This document shows positions 1 to 9,616 of a stretch of 64,000 nt of DNA, piece by piece. A model generated the notes under the pieces. That model was not told where the DNA came from. It saw only the letters and a list, made by a program, of their open reading frames with translations, and searched no databases. The stretch is from the NCBI RefSeq assembly GCF_000515255.1, contig NZ_KI911559.1, positions 592,149 to 656,148 on the forward strand. The letters run 5' to 3'. The translations under genes and the position numbers were made by a program. Source of the DNA: Rhodovibrio salinarum DSM 9154. Its GTDB lineage: Bacteria > Pseudomonadota > Alphaproteobacteria > Kiloniellales > Rhodovibrionaceae. Within the stretch, counting starts at the first letter, position 1, and each line of letters opens with the position of its first letter.

Positions 1-1986
1 CATCATCTCCTGCGCTTGCTGGGCCTGTTGGCTCTGCTGTCCGGTCATCGGCTGGGCGTTGCGCAGATTCTCCAGCATGTTCTGCAATTGCGAGAGCATC
101 TGCTTGGCCGCATCGCGGGCCCCGGTTTCGGTCATCTCGCGCATCCGCTCGACCATGTTGCGCAGATCCTGGGAGTTCAGAATCTGCGCGTTTTCCGGGA
201 TCTGCTGCGGCTGTACGCCCTGTTCCAACTGGCGCTGCATCTTCTCGGTCATGGCTTGCAGGAAGCGGTCCATCGCCTGTTGCAGCTCATCCATCAGGCG
301 ATTCAGCTCTTCCTGCGTCGCCTCGGGGTCGTTCAGCGCCTCTTCCAGCGCCTGCTGCGCCCGGCGCAGGTCGCGTTCGGCGATCGACAGGTCGCCTTCC
401 TCCAGGCGCAGGGCCGTCTCCCAGAGAACCTCCTGCACCTCGGCAACGGCCCGATCCGTATCGTCGTAGATCAGCCGCCGCTCCGCCGTGCGGATCGCAA
501 GCGAAACCACGACGTCGCCATTGAACAGCCGGGGCCGTTGGCCGATCCCATTCAATTCCCGGATCACCGGATAGCGCTTGTCGGGGTTAAGGGTCAGCTG
601 CCGGCGCAGCTCGACCAGGCGTCTGGCCACGGGATGGGTGAAGGTCCGCTGCGGCAGCGTGACCTGGACGGCTTCACTGCTTGCCTGCTGCCCGCGCGCA
701 TCTTCGGCGAGCAAGGTCGCTTGGACCTGGGTTCCGGCCCAGGGGTGCGCGGTCAGATCGTGGTAGCTGGTGTTCTCCACCGTGCCCGGTTCGCCACCGG
801 CGAGCGGCAGGTCGATGGCGATCGCTTCCGGGGTCTGTTCGCTTCCGGGGTCATCGGCGGTGTCCGCCGAAGTCTCCGCGTCCCCGCTGCTGTCCGCCGG
901 ATCGTCTGCCGGACGGGTCAGGCGCAGGCGCACACGCTCGACGCCGTAATCGTCCGTAGCGCGGTAGGCCACCTTCAGCGCGTTGCGGTCGCTGCCCTGC
1001 GGCGGTTCCTTGAAGCGAACGCGGGGGGCGGCGTCGGGGGTCATCGACAGCTGCCAGCTGGCCAGCGTTTCCTCGTCCTGGCGGATCGCCAGCGCCGGTC
1101 CGGCGGCGGTCGACAGCTCGATCTCCGTCTTCCAGGCGCCCGCGGCCGCGCGTTCGAGTGGGACCGTGCGGTCGCCCAGTTCGAGCACGGGCTCCCCGGT
1201 GCCGCCGGAGACCTGCGCCAGCAGACGGCTGCCGTCGGGCAGGTTGACGCGCGCGGCCTTGTCCTCGCCCGCAGGTGCGAGATAACGCGGCGCTTGCCCG
1301 GTGTAGGCGGGCGGGTCGATCCAGACGTCGACCTGCGGAGCCGGCACGTCGGCGGTCGGATAGGCGGGCAGGGTCGCGCGCGCCAAGCGCTCCGGCGCGT
1401 TCGCGCCGGCGACGACCAGCCCGACCACGAGCAGCAGCACCGGCACGGCGCGCAGCCCGACGGGATCGACCTTGGCGAGCGAGCCGTGTGGCGGCTTCAC
1501 CCGCAGCCGGCGGATGGTCGCGCGCAGGCGGTGTAGGTGTGCCTGCCATAGGGCAGCGGTGGCCGGATCTTCCCCACCGGTGGCGAGCTGGTCGTCCAGC
1601 CCGGCGAGCGGGCGATGCGTGAAGCCGCTGTCGCGCTCCAGCCGGCGGCGGGCCTCGTCCGTGTTCGGTAACCGGATGCGCCGGAGGCCGCGCAGCAGCA
1701 GCCAGACAAACCCGACGGCAAAGGCGAGCAGCGCGAGGGAATGCAGCCAGAAGCCGAGCGCGGGCAGCGCACCGGTCAGCCCGGCGGCCAGGAACAGGGC
1801 GAGCAGTGCGGTGGCTGGCCAGACCTGCGGCCAGATCCGTTCCCAGGCGACCGCCAGGCGTGCAACAGAGAGCCGCCAGCCCAGGCCGGGCAGCAGATCG
1901 CTCACGCGATCGTGATCGCTGTTTTGCGAGGTGCGCGCGCTGCCACGGCGGCGGCGTGCGTTGCTGTCGGGCCGGTTCGTCGCCAT
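1..1986 (-). CDS. DUF4175 / TIGR02302 family membrane protein, 3' end outside window
   Basis: A minus-strand reading frame runs without a stop from an ATG at 1986 to the window edge (662 codons). The start has a GGGAGG-type ribosome site just upstream. The N-terminus is basic, then come two closely spaced hydrophobic segments at about residues 55-105, a third near residue 170, and a long periplasmic-type part. The visible C-terminal part is glutamine-rich and coiled-coil-like, typical of the TIGR02302 family, whose members are usually about 800-900 residues. The motif around SGFTHRPL after the first membrane segments also fits. The family's function is not established. Its place downstream of lysA is conserved in alphaproteobacteria and suggests read-through from the argH-lysA operon. 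Open frames on the opposite strand here are shadows. Confidence 0.8.
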   Translation of the reverse strand, partial: MATNRPDSNARRRRGSARTSQNSDHDRVSDLLPGLGWRLSVARLAVAWERIWPQVWPATALLALFLAAGLTGALPALGFWLHSLALLAFAVGFVWLLLRGLRRIRLPNTDEARRRLERDSGFTHRPLAGLDDQLATGGEDPATAALWQAHLHRLRATIRRLRVKPPHGSLAKVDPVGLRAVPVLLLVVGLVVAGANAPERLARATLPAYPTADVPAPQVDVWIDPPAYTGQAPRYLAPAGEDKAARVNLPDGSRLLAQVSGGTGEPVLELGDRTVPLERAAAGAWKTEIELSTAAGPALAIRQDEETLASWQLSMTPDAAPRVRFKEPPQGSDRNALKVAYRATDDYGVERVRLRLTRPADDPADSSGDAETSADTADDPGSEQTPEAIAIDLPLAGGEPGTVENTSYHDLTAHPWAGTQVQATLLAEDARGQQASSEAVQVTLPQRTFTHPVARRLVELRRQLTLNPDKRYPVIRELNGIGQRPRLFNGDVVVSLAIRTAERRLIYDDTDRAVAEVQEVLWETALRLEEGDLSIAERDLRRAQQALEEALNDPEATQEELNRLMDELQQAMDRFLQAMTEKMQRQLEQGVQPQQIPENAQILNSQDLRNMVERMREMTETGARDAAKQMLSQLQNMLENLRNAQPMTGQQSQQAQQAQEMM

Positions 1987-2118
1987 CGCGGCCTCCCTAT
2001 CGCCCGGGTCCGGGCCTGTCGCCATCGTACGCGATCGCGCCCGCGATGGCGATGTGCATCGCCTTTGGACCAGAAACGTTCGGCTGGGCCCGCGGGGTCC
2101 GCGGCGCGTGCCGCGGGC

Positions 2119-3450
2119 TCAGCCGGTCTTACGGGTGTCTTCGGTGGCGTCGGCGGCCTCGACATCCGCCGGGCGGCCCAACCAGCCGGGCACCTGCTCT
2201 GTACTCAGCACTTCCTGGAAGGTAGGGCGACGCCGCACGATGGCAAACTGATCGCCCTGGACCATCACCTCGGGGACCGGGAGCCTGCTATTGTAGCCGG
2301 AGGCCATGACCGCGCCATAGGCGCCGGCGGAGAAAAACGCCACCAGATCGCCGGCCTTGAGCGGCGGTAACGGACGCGCTCGGGCGAAGGTGTCGGCGGA
2401 TTCGCAGACCGGGCCGACCACGTCCATCTGCACGAGTTCGTCCTCGCGCCCTTCCCGGGCGACCGGCTTGAGGTCGTGCCAGGCTTCGTACAGCGCCGGA
2501 CGGATCAAGTCGTTCATTGCCGCGTCGACCACCAGGATCGGACGCACCCGGCCCTGTTTCAGATAGAGCGTGCGGGTGACGAGCACGCCTGCGTTGCCGA
2601 CCAGATGCCGGCCCGGCTCGAACGTGAGTTGCGCATCGGTCGTCTCCGCCACCGTTTCGCGGACCAGACGGGCATAGCCCTCGACGTCCGGGGCCGGCTC
2701 GTTGCGGTAGACGATGCCGAGCCCGCCGCCGAGGTCGATCCGCGACACCGGCCAGCCCTCGTCCTGCAGCCAGCGGTACAACTCCGCCATACGGGTGTAG
2801 GCTTGGCGGAACGGTTCCTCCTCGGTGACCTGGGAACCGATGTGGACGGCCAGACCCGTGAGTTGGATCGCGTCCAGCTGGCGCAGGCGTTCGGTTACCT
2901 CCGGCAACGCGTCGGCGTCGATGCCGAACTTGTCCTCCGCCCGGCCGGTCGTGATCTTATGGTGGGTGCGGGCGTCGACGTTGGGGTTGATGCGCAACGC
3001 GACCGGCGCGCGCACGCCCATCTCCCGCGCGACCGCATCGATCTGCTCCAACTCCGGCAGGGATTCGGCGTTGAACTGGTGGATGCCGGCTTGCAGTGCT
3101 GTGGCGATCTCCTGGCGTGTCTTGCCCACACCGGGGTAGACGATCCGGCTGGCGGGAATGCCGGCGGCCAGCGCGCGCAGCAACTCGCCCTCGCTGACGA
3201 TGTCCGCCCCCGCGCCCCGCGCGGCGAGCGCGGCCAGCACGCCGACGTTGGAATTCGCCTTCATGGCGTAGCACACCAGCGTGCGCTCAGCCCCCAGTTC
3301 GGCCGTCAGCGCATTCGCGAAGCGGTCGTAGGCCGCCTCGATTGCGCTTTGGGAGTAAACGTAGACCGGCGTGCCGACCTGCTCGGCGATCTCGGCCAGC
3401 GGGACGCTCTCGGCGCACAGCCCCTGGTCGTTGTAGGTGAAGGGGGTCAT
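2119..3450 (-). CDS. lysA: diaminopimelate decarboxylase
   Basis: A 443-residue PLP enzyme that decarboxylates meso-diaminopimelate to L-lysine, the last step of lysine synthesis in the cytosol. Family marks are visible. The PLP lysine lies in the stretch VCYAMKANSN near residue 64. HIGSQ, a glycine-rich GGGLG and the FEPGR motif of the barrel and beta domains follow. A conserved CESAD segment near the C-terminus supplies the active-site cysteine. The length is normal. The ATG start overlaps the stop of the upstream lipoprotein gene (ATGA), so the two are translationally coupled. The 132-base gap to the DUF4175 gene downstream shows no obvious terminator. Confidence 0.97.
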   Translation of the reverse strand: MTPFTYNDQGLCAESVPLAEIAEQVGTPVYVYSQSAIEAAYDRFANALTAELGAERTLVCYAMKANSNVGVLAALAARGAGADIVSEGELLRALAAGIPASRIVYPGVGKTRQEIATALQAGIHQFNAESLPELEQIDAVAREMGVRAPVALRINPNVDARTHHKITTGRAEDKFGIDADALPEVTERLRQLDAIQLTGLAVHIGSQVTEEEPFRQAYTRMAELYRWLQDEGWPVSRIDLGGGLGIVYRNEPAPDVEGYARLVRETVAETTDAQLTFEPGRHLVGNAGVLVTRTLYLKQGRVRPILVVDAAMNDLIRPALYEAWHDLKPVAREGREDELVQMDVVGPVCESADTFARARPLPPLKAGDLVAFFSAGAYGAVMASGYNSRLPVPEVMVQGDQFAIVRRRPTFQEVLSTEQVPGWLGRPADVEAADATEDTRKTG

Positions 3451-3701
3451 GGGCTGTCCTGCTCGGCCGGCTCGCCTTCTTGAGGCTCGGGCGGGTTGGG
3501 TGCGCGCCGGTTTTCCGGGACCACGCTTTCGGTGGGTGGGTAGCGTCGCGGATAGGCCGGATCGGCGTTTTCGGGCGCTTTGTTCGGTCCGCGGATGCCG
3601 CAGGCGGCGAGCGGCGCGGCGGCCAGCGTCGTCAGCAGCGCGCGGCGGGTCAGGGGGGCGCGGTCTGCGGTCATGCGGTTGCGGGCGGTGCGGTCACTCA
3701 C
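3447..3701 (-). CDS. lptM: small LptM-like lipoprotein
   Basis: An 84-residue lipoprotein. A GTG start at 3701 is preferred over the ATG at 3674. The sequence AAGGAG lies 8 bases before the GTG, and the GTG overlaps the argH stop (CTGTGAGTG). No ribosome site is seen before the inner ATG. A twin-arginine-like n-region (LTRRALLTT) leads into a lipobox LAAC followed by GIRGP and a proline-rich tail. This is the pattern of the short lipoproteins between argH and lysA in alphaproteobacteria. By similarity to YifL they are annotated as LptM, which helps mature the LptD/E lipopolysaccharide translocon. The function here is inferred from context and form only. Confidence 0.8.
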   Translation of the reverse strand: MSDRTARNRMTADRAPLTRRALLTTLAAAPLAACGIRGPNKAPENADPAYPRRYPPTESVVPENRRAPNPPEPQEGEPAEQDSP

Positions 3702-5167
3702 AGGAAGCGCTCCTTGGCGGCCTGGGCGGCGGCGCGCACGTTGTCTGGCGCGGTGCCGCCGTGGGAGGTGCGGCTGGCGGCGGCCTTGTCGACCGTGAGC
3801 ACGCCGAAGACGTCGTCGGTGATCCGGCTGTCGACGGCCTGCATCTCGTCCAACGACAGGTCGGGCAGGTCGCAGCCCCGGTCCTCGGCGATCTTCACCA
3901 GCCGGCCGACCACGTGGTGGGCATCTCGGAACGGCATGCCGGGCACGCGCACCAGCCAGTCGGCCAGGTCGGTCGCGGTGAGGAAGCCCTTCTGGGTCGC
4001 CGCGCGCAGGTTCTCCGCGTTCGGCTGCATGTCCTGGATCATGCCGGCGGTGCAGGCCAGGCACAGCTCCAGCGTGTCGCAGGCGTCGAACAGCGGCTCC
4101 TTGTCCTCCTGCATGTCCTTGCCGTAGGTCAGCGGCAGGCCCTTCATCACGGTGAACAGCGTGATCAGGGACCCGATCACCCGGCCGGACTTGGCGCGCA
4201 CCAGCTCCGCCCCGTCGGGGTTCTTCTTCTGCGGCATGATCGAGCTGCCGGTGGTGAAGGCGTCCGACAGCTCGACGAACGCGAAGCCCTCGTTGCACCA
4301 GAGGATCAGTTCCTCGCACAGACGCGACAGGTGCATCGCCAGCGTCGCGCCGGCGGACAGCACCTCCAGCGCGAAGTCGCGGTCGGCGACCGAATCCATC
4401 GAATTCGCGGTCGGCCGGTCGAAGCCGAGTTCGCGCGCGGTCATGTGACGGTCGATCGGGAATGACGTGCCGGCGAGCGCGGCCGCGCCCAGCGGGCATT
4501 CGTTGAGCCGCTTGCGCGCGTCCGCCAGGCGTCCGCGGTCGCGCCCGAACATCTCGACGTAGGCCAGCATGTGATGGCCGAAGGTCACCGGCTGGGCGGC
4601 CTGCAGGTGGGTGTAGCCGGGCATCACCAGGTCCGCGCCGGCGTCCGCCTGATCGATCAGCGCCGCTTGAACGGTGCGCAACTGCCCGTCCAGCCGGTCA
4701 ACGGCCGCACGGGTCCACAGGCGCAGGTCGGTGGCCACCTGGTCGTTGCGCGACCGGGCGGTGTGAAGGCGGCCGGCGGGCTCCCCGATCAACTCCTTCA
4801 GACGGGACTCCACGTTCATGTGAATGTCTTCGAGCGCCGACTTGAACGTGAAGCTGCCCTGCTCGATCTCCCGCTGCACGGCCTCTAGACCGTCGAGGAT
4901 CGCCTGCCCATCTGTTGACGAGACGATGCCGTGGTCGATCAGCATGCGGCAGTGGGCGCGCGAGGCCTGGATGTCCTCGGCATACAGGCGGCGGTCGAAG
5001 TCGATCGACGGGTTGATCGCCGCCATCGCCTCCGACGGGCCGCCGGCGAAGCGACCGCCCCACATGCTGTTGGCGGCGCTGGACGCGCCCGGTTGCGTCG
5101 CCGCGTCGCCTGTTTGGCGCGCGTTGTCGTTGCCGTTGCCGGCGTTATGCTGATCGGCCTGGGTCAT
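3698..5167 (-). CDS. argH: argininosuccinate lyase
   Basis: A 489-residue lyase that splits argininosuccinate into arginine and fumarate, the last step of arginine synthesis. The aspartase/fumarase superfamily signature [12 protein letters not shown] is present. [11 protein letters not shown] and the catalytic TGSS loop are also seen. The ATG at 5167 is chosen because the conserved [10 protein letters not shown] begins about 35 residues later. The 50 codons open upstream are not family sequence and would run into the divergent gene. The short N-terminal extension is rich in N, D and Q and poorly conserved. It is the first gene of the argH-lptM-lysA operon, with overlapping stop and start codons. 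Confidence 0.97.
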   Translation of the reverse strand: MTQADQHNAGNGNDNARQTGDAATQPGASSAANSMWGGRFAGGPSEAMAAINPSIDFDRRLYAEDIQASRAHCRMLIDHGIVSSTDGQAILDGLEAVQREIEQGSFTFKSALEDIHMNVESRLKELIGEPAGRLHTARSRNDQVATDLRLWTRAAVDRLDGQLRTVQAALIDQADAGADLVMPGYTHLQAAQPVTFGHHMLAYVEMFGRDRGRLADARKRLNECPLGAAALAGTSFPIDRHMTARELGFDRPTANSMDSVADRDFALEVLSAGATLAMHLSRLCEELILWCNEGFAFVELSDAFTTGSSIMPQKKNPDGAELVRAKSGRVIGSLITLFTVMKGLPLTYGKDMQEDKEPLFDACDTLELCLACTAGMIQDMQPNAENLRAATQKGFLTATDLADWLVRVPGMPFRDAHHVVGRLVKIAEDRGCDLPDLSLDEMQAVDSRITDDVFGVLTVDKAAASRTSHGGTAPDNVRAAAQAAKERFL

Positions 5168-5193
5168 GATGGGTGCAAGGGATAGCGAAAGCG

Positions 5194-5823
5194 ATGCATC
5201 AAGGAAAGACCGCTGCCGCGCGCAGGTCCAGTTGGAGCGCGCGTTTACTCGCCCTGGCGGTCCTGCTCGCCGGTGCGGCCCTGTGGAGCGCGCCGGCGTT
5301 GGGCGCGGACGGGCCACCGCTTAAGGGGCAGTTCGCCGACCGCTTCGAGATGCCGGACCAGCCGCGCCCGGCCCCGGAGGTGACCTTCAAGACGCGCGAC
5401 GGCGAAACGGTGCGTCTGGCTGATTTCAAGGGTCAGGTCGTGCTGCTGAATTTCTGGGCGACTTGGTGCGCGCCCTGCGTGGAGGAGATGCCCACCCTGG
5501 ACGGGCTGCAGCATGCTTTGGGCGGCGAGGCGTTTCAGGTGCTGGCGGTCAGTCAGGAACGTGGCGGGCTCAGCACCGTCGAGCCGTTTCTGCGCGAGGA
5601 ACTGAACCTCCGGGACCTGGATATCTACCTCGACAGCGATGGCGCCTTGGCGCAGGCGTTCGGCCTGCGCGGGCTGCCCACCACCTATCTGCTGAACGCC
5701 CGGGGGCAGGTGGTCGGCGGCCTGGAAGGTGCTGCCGACTGGAACTCCGACGCCGCCCGCGCGCTGATGCAGCACTACATCGACCAGGGCCGTGAGGCCG
5801 GGGTGATCGAGACCGGCGGGTGA
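5194..5823 (+). CDS. tlpA: TlpA-like periplasmic thioredoxin
   Basis: A 209-residue membrane-anchored or secreted thiol-disulfide protein. The N-terminal hydrophobic stretch [20 protein letters not shown] is a signal or anchor. The thioredoxin fold carries the active-site motif WATWCAPC near residue 95 and the cis-proline GLPTTYLL further on. Such proteins reduce or isomerise periplasmic thiols, for example in cytochrome or copper-site maturation. The ATG at 5194 has AAGGGA upstream. An in-frame GTG at 5173 is a weaker alternative. It is divergent from argH with only 26 bases between the starts, an arrangement common in alphaproteobacteria. Confidence 0.85.
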   Translation: MHQGKTAAARRSSWSARLLALAVLLAGAALWSAPALGADGPPLKGQFADRFEMPDQPRPAPEVTFKTRDGETVRLADFKGQVVLLNFWATWCAPCVEEMPTLDGLQHALGGEAFQVLAVSQERGGLSTVEPFLREELNLRDLDIYLDSDGALAQAFGLRGLPTTYLLNARGQVVGGLEGAADWNSDAARALMQHYIDQGREAGVIETGG

Positions 5824-6071
5824 AGGCGCCGCGTGGTCTGTCCGTCATCCCTGGATAAGAGGTGCGGCGGCAGGTCCTCTCCCGTTTCGTAGCCGGGGCG
5901 GGATAGGCTGACCCAATCGCACGGATGTGCTTGGCATGTCCTTGCCGGGTGCCGGTGGTTCGTCTGTCGTGCCGCGCTCCTCAGATCCTTTCGCTCGGAT
6001 GCGGAGGGATGGGGCATGCCGTGTCGAGGACCATGCGGGCCAATTCGTTTCATTATCGTAATGACGCAACT

Positions 6072-6914
6072 ATGCCTGTCTTGGTTCTGACCCTCGTTCT
6101 GGTGATCGCTGTATCTGCCGGGCTTATCGTATATGGACGCCGCCGTGGGCCCTCGCTGGACGGCGAGACCGCTTGGCGTTGGGCGCGGCGGCTGCGGGTC
6201 ATGCGCGGTCCGGGTGGGACGGCGCCGGCGGGACCGACGCGGGATACCGTGCTCGTCATGCCGGACATCAGTGGCTATACCCGCTTTCTGCACTTGAGCC
6301 GCTTTGCGGAAGCGCACGCCCAGCACATCGTGACCGAGCTTTTGCAGGCGATGATCGCCGGTGCGGCGCCGACCCTGACGGCGGCGAAGGTCGAAGGCGA
6401 TGCAGTGCTCCTGTACGCCCCGCTGGACGGGCCGAGCGCCCGGACACCGGCTGAGGTGGCGCAGGCCGTCGACGCGCTGATCCGGGCGTTCTACGCCCGC
6501 CTGGAAGCACTTGAGCGGTCGAACCTCTGTCGGTGCGACTGCTGCCGTCATATCGGCGACCTGGACATCAAGGCGGTCGTTCACCGCGGGCCGGTCACTG
6601 CCTATCGGTTGGGGCGGTTCACGGAACTGTCAGGCATGCCGGTGATCGTGACCCACCGGCTGCTCAAGAACTCCGCCCGGACGCCACGCTACGTGCTGGT
6701 CACCCACGCGGCCCGGGCGCTGGCACCTGGCATCGGCGGGGAGCAGCAGGAGACGGTGGAACGGTGTGCCGACGTGGGCGAGGTCGCCTGTACACGCTAC
6801 CCGTTCGAGCGTGCGGAGGTCCTACCGCAGACGGCTGACGGGGCGCGTCGGCTGCGGGATACCTTGAGCAAGCTGGCGACCAATCTGCGCGCGCTCTGGT
6901 CTTCGGGAGGCTGA
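6072..6914 (+). CDS. DUF2652 protein with N-terminal membrane anchor
   Basis: About 280 residues. The N-terminus is a single hydrophobic helix (PVLVLTLVLVIAVSAGLIVYG) followed by arginines, so the rest probably faces the cytosol. The main domain reads MPDISGYTRFL, KVEGDAVLLYA and a cysteine cluster CRCDCC before HIGDLDIKAVVHRG. This is the DUF2652 pattern, which is related in fold to class III nucleotide cyclases. Catalytic activity is not shown for the family and I do not claim it. The start is uncertain: in-frame ATGs at 6009 and 6033 also exist and none has a clean ribosome site. The 3' flank carries a tandem 13-base repeat. Confidence 0.7.
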   Translation: MPVLVLTLVLVIAVSAGLIVYGRRRGPSLDGETAWRWARRLRVMRGPGGTAPAGPTRDTVLVMPDISGYTRFLHLSRFAEAHAQHIVTELLQAMIAGAAPTLTAAKVEGDAVLLYAPLDGPSARTPAEVAQAVDALIRAFYARLEALERSNLCRCDCCRHIGDLDIKAVVHRGPVTAYRLGRFTELSGMPVIVTHRLLKNSARTPRYVLVTHAARALAPGIGGEQQETVERCADVGEVACTRYPFERAEVLPQTADGARRLRDTLSKLATNLRALWSSGG

Positions 6915-7153
6915 TCCGCATCGTTTGCAAGGCGGATATGCAAGGCGGATGCCGAAAAGAGCTGTGGCAAATTAGCACCAGTCACGGCGATTCAGTACTA
7001 CATTCATCTGGGTTTAACGCCTGACGCATTACATGAGGGTCGTGTCGCTTTCGAAGTCGACTCTCCCGTAACCGAAAACCTGATTTCTGCCTGTCCGGGC
7101 TGGCCTGCGAGATCTGCATGCCCGTCGGTTCGCGCTGTTGGAGTGCGCCGCCC

Positions 7154-8500
7154 ATGTTCATCGCGATCCGTTCGTCCTGGCCGCTGTTCCTGGGCGTTGC
7201 GCTGATGATGCTGGGCAGCGGTTTGCAGACCTCGCTGCTTGGCGTGCGCGCGGGGCTGGAGGCGTTCGACACCAGCGCGACCGGTCTCATCATGTCGATG
7301 TATTTCGTTGGTTTCCTGGCCGGGAGCCTGCTGGTTCCGAGGATGATCGGGCAGGTCGGCCATGTCCGTGTATTTGCCGCGCTGGCGTCGATCGCGTCCA
7401 CCGCGACACTGGTTCACGTCGTATTCGTCGAGCCGGTGACCTGGGCGGTCGTGCGCATGCTGACCGGCTTCGCTTTCGCCGGCCTGTTCATCGTCGCGGA
7501 AAGCTGGCTGAACGACCGGGCGACCAACCAGACGCGCGGCAGCCTGCTGGCCGTCTACATGGTGGTGATGCTGGGCGGCACGGCGGCCGGCCAACTGCTC
7601 CTGAACCTGGACGATCCGACCCGTTTCCAGTTGTTCGCGTTGGTCAGCGTGCTGATCTCCCTGTCCTTGGTGCCGCTGTTGTTGAGCGCGACGCCGGCGC
7701 CGGCCATCCAGGTTCCGGAGAAGGTTGGGGTCAGACAGCTCTATCGGGCGTCCCCGCTGGGGGTGGTCGGGTGTTTCGGCACCGGGATCGCGCACGGGGC
7801 GGCGCTTGGCATGGGCGCGGTCTACGCCGGCGCGGCCGGGTTCACGCTCGCCGAGATTTCCGCCTTCATGGGGGCGATCTACCTGGGCGGCATGCTGGCG
7901 CAGGCGCCGATCGGCGTGTTGTCGGACCGGTTCGATCGGCGTTTGGTGCTGACCGTCACGACGCTCGCGGCGGCAGCGGCGGCGGTTGCCGCGGGCTGGG
8001 GAATGGGCGTCTCCAACGCGGCCACGATCGGGCTGGCGGCGGTGCTCGGAGGTTTGACCCTGCCGCTCTACGCGCTCTGCGTGAGCCACACCAACGATTA
8101 CCTGACGCCGACCCAGATGCCGGCGGCAAGCGGGCGCTTGTATCTGGTGACCGGCGTTGGCGCCACGCTGGGCCCGCTGGCGGTGGCCTTGCTGATGGAT
8201 CTGCAGGGGCCGGTCGCCTACTTCGGCTTCCTGGCGGCGGTGCATCTGGCGATTGGGGTTTTCGCGTTGTGGCGTATGACCCGCCGCGCCGCCAAGCCGC
8301 TGGAGGAGCAGGGCCACTACGCCAGCCTGTCGTCGACCGCCACGCAGGTCGCCGCCGTGATGGTCGCTGAGGAGGCTGTCGAGCATCAGCCCGAGGAAGC
8401 GGAGACGGATTGGGTCACGGCCGGTGATGTGCTGAGTGCGGAGACGGCGGCCATGGACGCGGCAAACGACGACGAGACGCCAGCGGTGCGGGAAGCCTGA
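7154..8500 (+). CDS. MFS transporter
   Basis: A 448-residue integral membrane protein with about 12 hydrophobic helices. The linkers show the MFS signature in the form GVLSDRFDRRL between helices 8 and 9 and ESWLNDRATNQTRG after helix 4. The ESWLND pattern is typical of the YcaD-like MFS group. The tail after residue 395 is soluble and strongly acidic. The substrate cannot be told from sequence. The ATG at 7154 is preferred because TTGGAG lies 10 bases upstream. An ATG at 7118 would add 12 residues. Its 3' end converges with hbd. Confidence 0.85.
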   Translation: MFIAIRSSWPLFLGVALMMLGSGLQTSLLGVRAGLEAFDTSATGLIMSMYFVGFLAGSLLVPRMIGQVGHVRVFAALASIASTATLVHVVFVEPVTWAVVRMLTGFAFAGLFIVAESWLNDRATNQTRGSLLAVYMVVMLGGTAAGQLLLNLDDPTRFQLFALVSVLISLSLVPLLLSATPAPAIQVPEKVGVRQLYRASPLGVVGCFGTGIAHGAALGMGAVYAGAAGFTLAEISAFMGAIYLGGMLAQAPIGVLSDRFDRRLVLTVTTLAAAAAAVAAGWGMGVSNAATIGLAAVLGGLTLPLYALCVSHTNDYLTPTQMPAASGRLYLVTGVGATLGPLAVALLMDLQGPVAYFGFLAAVHLAIGVFALWRMTRRAAKPLEEQGHYASLSSTATQVAAVMVAEEAVEHQPEEAETDWVTAGDVLSAETAAMDAANDDETPAVREA

Positions 8501-8550
8501 CGCGTCTCGGGGTGCCGCAACGCTCAACGGGCAGCCACCCCCCCGGTACG

Positions 8551-8587
8551 AAAAAGGTGGATTGCCGCGGGCGCAGCAATCCACCTT
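8551..8587 (-). terminator. intrinsic terminator of the etfA-hbd operon
   Basis: A perfect 12-base-pair inverted repeat (AAGGTGGATTGC at 8554-8565 and its complement at 8576-8587) with a 10-base GC-rich loop. Read on the minus strand the stem is followed by a run of T, so it suits the hbd transcript. On the plus strand no T run follows, but the stem may also slow transcripts arriving from the MFS gene. Confidence 0.85.
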
Positions 8588-8622
8588 AACGAAAGAAAAC
8601 GGCAGTTAGGATCGCCGTGCGC

Positions 8623-9540
8623 TTAACGCGTCGGCACCGGCTTTTCGCTGGAGTAGTCGTAGAAGCCGCGGCCGGCCTTGCGCCCGACCCAGCCGGCCTC
8701 GACGTACTTCACCAGCAGCGGGCAGGGACGGTACTTGCTGTCCGCCAGGCCGTCGTAGAGCACGTGCATGACGGCAAGACAGGTGTCCAGGCCGATGAAG
8801 TCCGCCAGTTCCAACGGGCCCATCGGATGGTTGGCGCCCAGGCGCATCGCCGTGTCGATCGACTCGACGCCGCCCACGCCCTCGTACAGGACGTAGACCG
8901 CCTCGTTGATCATCGGCAGCAGGATGCGGTTGACGATGAACGCCGGGAAATCCTCGGCCACCGCCGGTGTCTTGTTCAGCGCCAGCGTGACGTCGCGCAC
9001 TGCCTGGAAGGTGTCTTCGTCGGTGGCGATGCCGCGGATCAGCTCGACCAGCTTCATCACCGGCACCGGGTTCATGAAGTGCATGCCCATGAACCGGCCC
9101 GGGCGATCGGTGATCGACGCCAAGCGCGTGATCGAGATCGACGAGGTGTTGGTCGCGATGATCGCGCCCGGCTTCATGTGCGGGACCAGCGCCTTGAGGA
9201 TCTTGCGCTTGATCTCCTCGTTCTCGGTCGCGGCCTCGATCACCAGTTCGCAGTTGTCGAAGATCTCGTAGTCGACGCCGATGGTGATCTTGTCCAGGGC
9301 GGCCTGCTTGGCATTTTCGTCCAGCTTGCCCCGCTGCACCGCGCGGTCGAGGTTCTTCTTGACCTTGTCCAGTCCCTTCTGCGCGGCCGCCTCGTCCACG
9401 TCGCTCAGAAACACGTCATAGCCAGCCTGGGCCATCGCCTGCACGATGCCGCTGCCCATCTGGCCTGCGCCGATCACGCCGACGCGTTCAATCGTGGGGA
9501 TGGGCGTGTCCGCGCCCGAGGTCAGAGGGTTCTGCGCCAT
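8623..9540 (-). CDS. hbd: 3-hydroxybutyryl-CoA dehydrogenase
   Basis: A 305-residue NAD(P)-dependent enzyme that interconverts 3-hydroxyacyl-CoA (typically 3-hydroxybutyryl-CoA) and the 3-oxo form. The Rossmann motif GVIGAGQMGSGI is near residue 24, followed by IEAATEN. The catalytic histidine lies in GMHFMNPVPVM, and the C-terminal all-helical domain has NHPMGPLELADFIGLD. The ATG at 9540 fits family starts; the frame is open upstream but unrelated. It lies 76 bases downstream of etfA on the same strand, the usual partner for fatty-acid or polyhydroxybutyrate metabolism. Confidence 0.95.
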   Translation of the reverse strand: MAQNPLTSGADTPIPTIERVGVIGAGQMGSGIVQAMAQAGYDVFLSDVDEAAAQKGLDKVKKNLDRAVQRGKLDENAKQAALDKITIGVDYEIFDNCELVIEAATENEEIKRKILKALVPHMKPGAIIATNTSSISITRLASITDRPGRFMGMHFMNPVPVMKLVELIRGIATDEDTFQAVRDVTLALNKTPAVAEDFPAFIVNRILLPMINEAVYVLYEGVGGVESIDTAMRLGANHPMGPLELADFIGLDTCLAVMHVLYDGLADSKYRPCPLLVKYVEAGWVGRKAGRGFYDYSSEKPVPTR

Positions 9541-9616
9541 GAATGAGATTGCCTTCGGTCGTGACTGCGAGGAGTGAACGCCGCACGCCAAGCGCGTTTC
9601 GGTTGGGCGCGTGCGG

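Noticed and set aside
16-1536. A 506-codon open frame on the plus strand
   Set aside because: It is antisense to the DUF4175 gene; its product is an arginine/leucine/glycine mix with no family features, as is usual for shadows in GC-rich DNA.
7004-8584. A 526-codon minus-strand open frame over the MFS gene
   Set aside because: Low-complexity R/G/H/Q composition, fully antisense to a clear 12-helix transporter, and it reads through the hbd terminator region.
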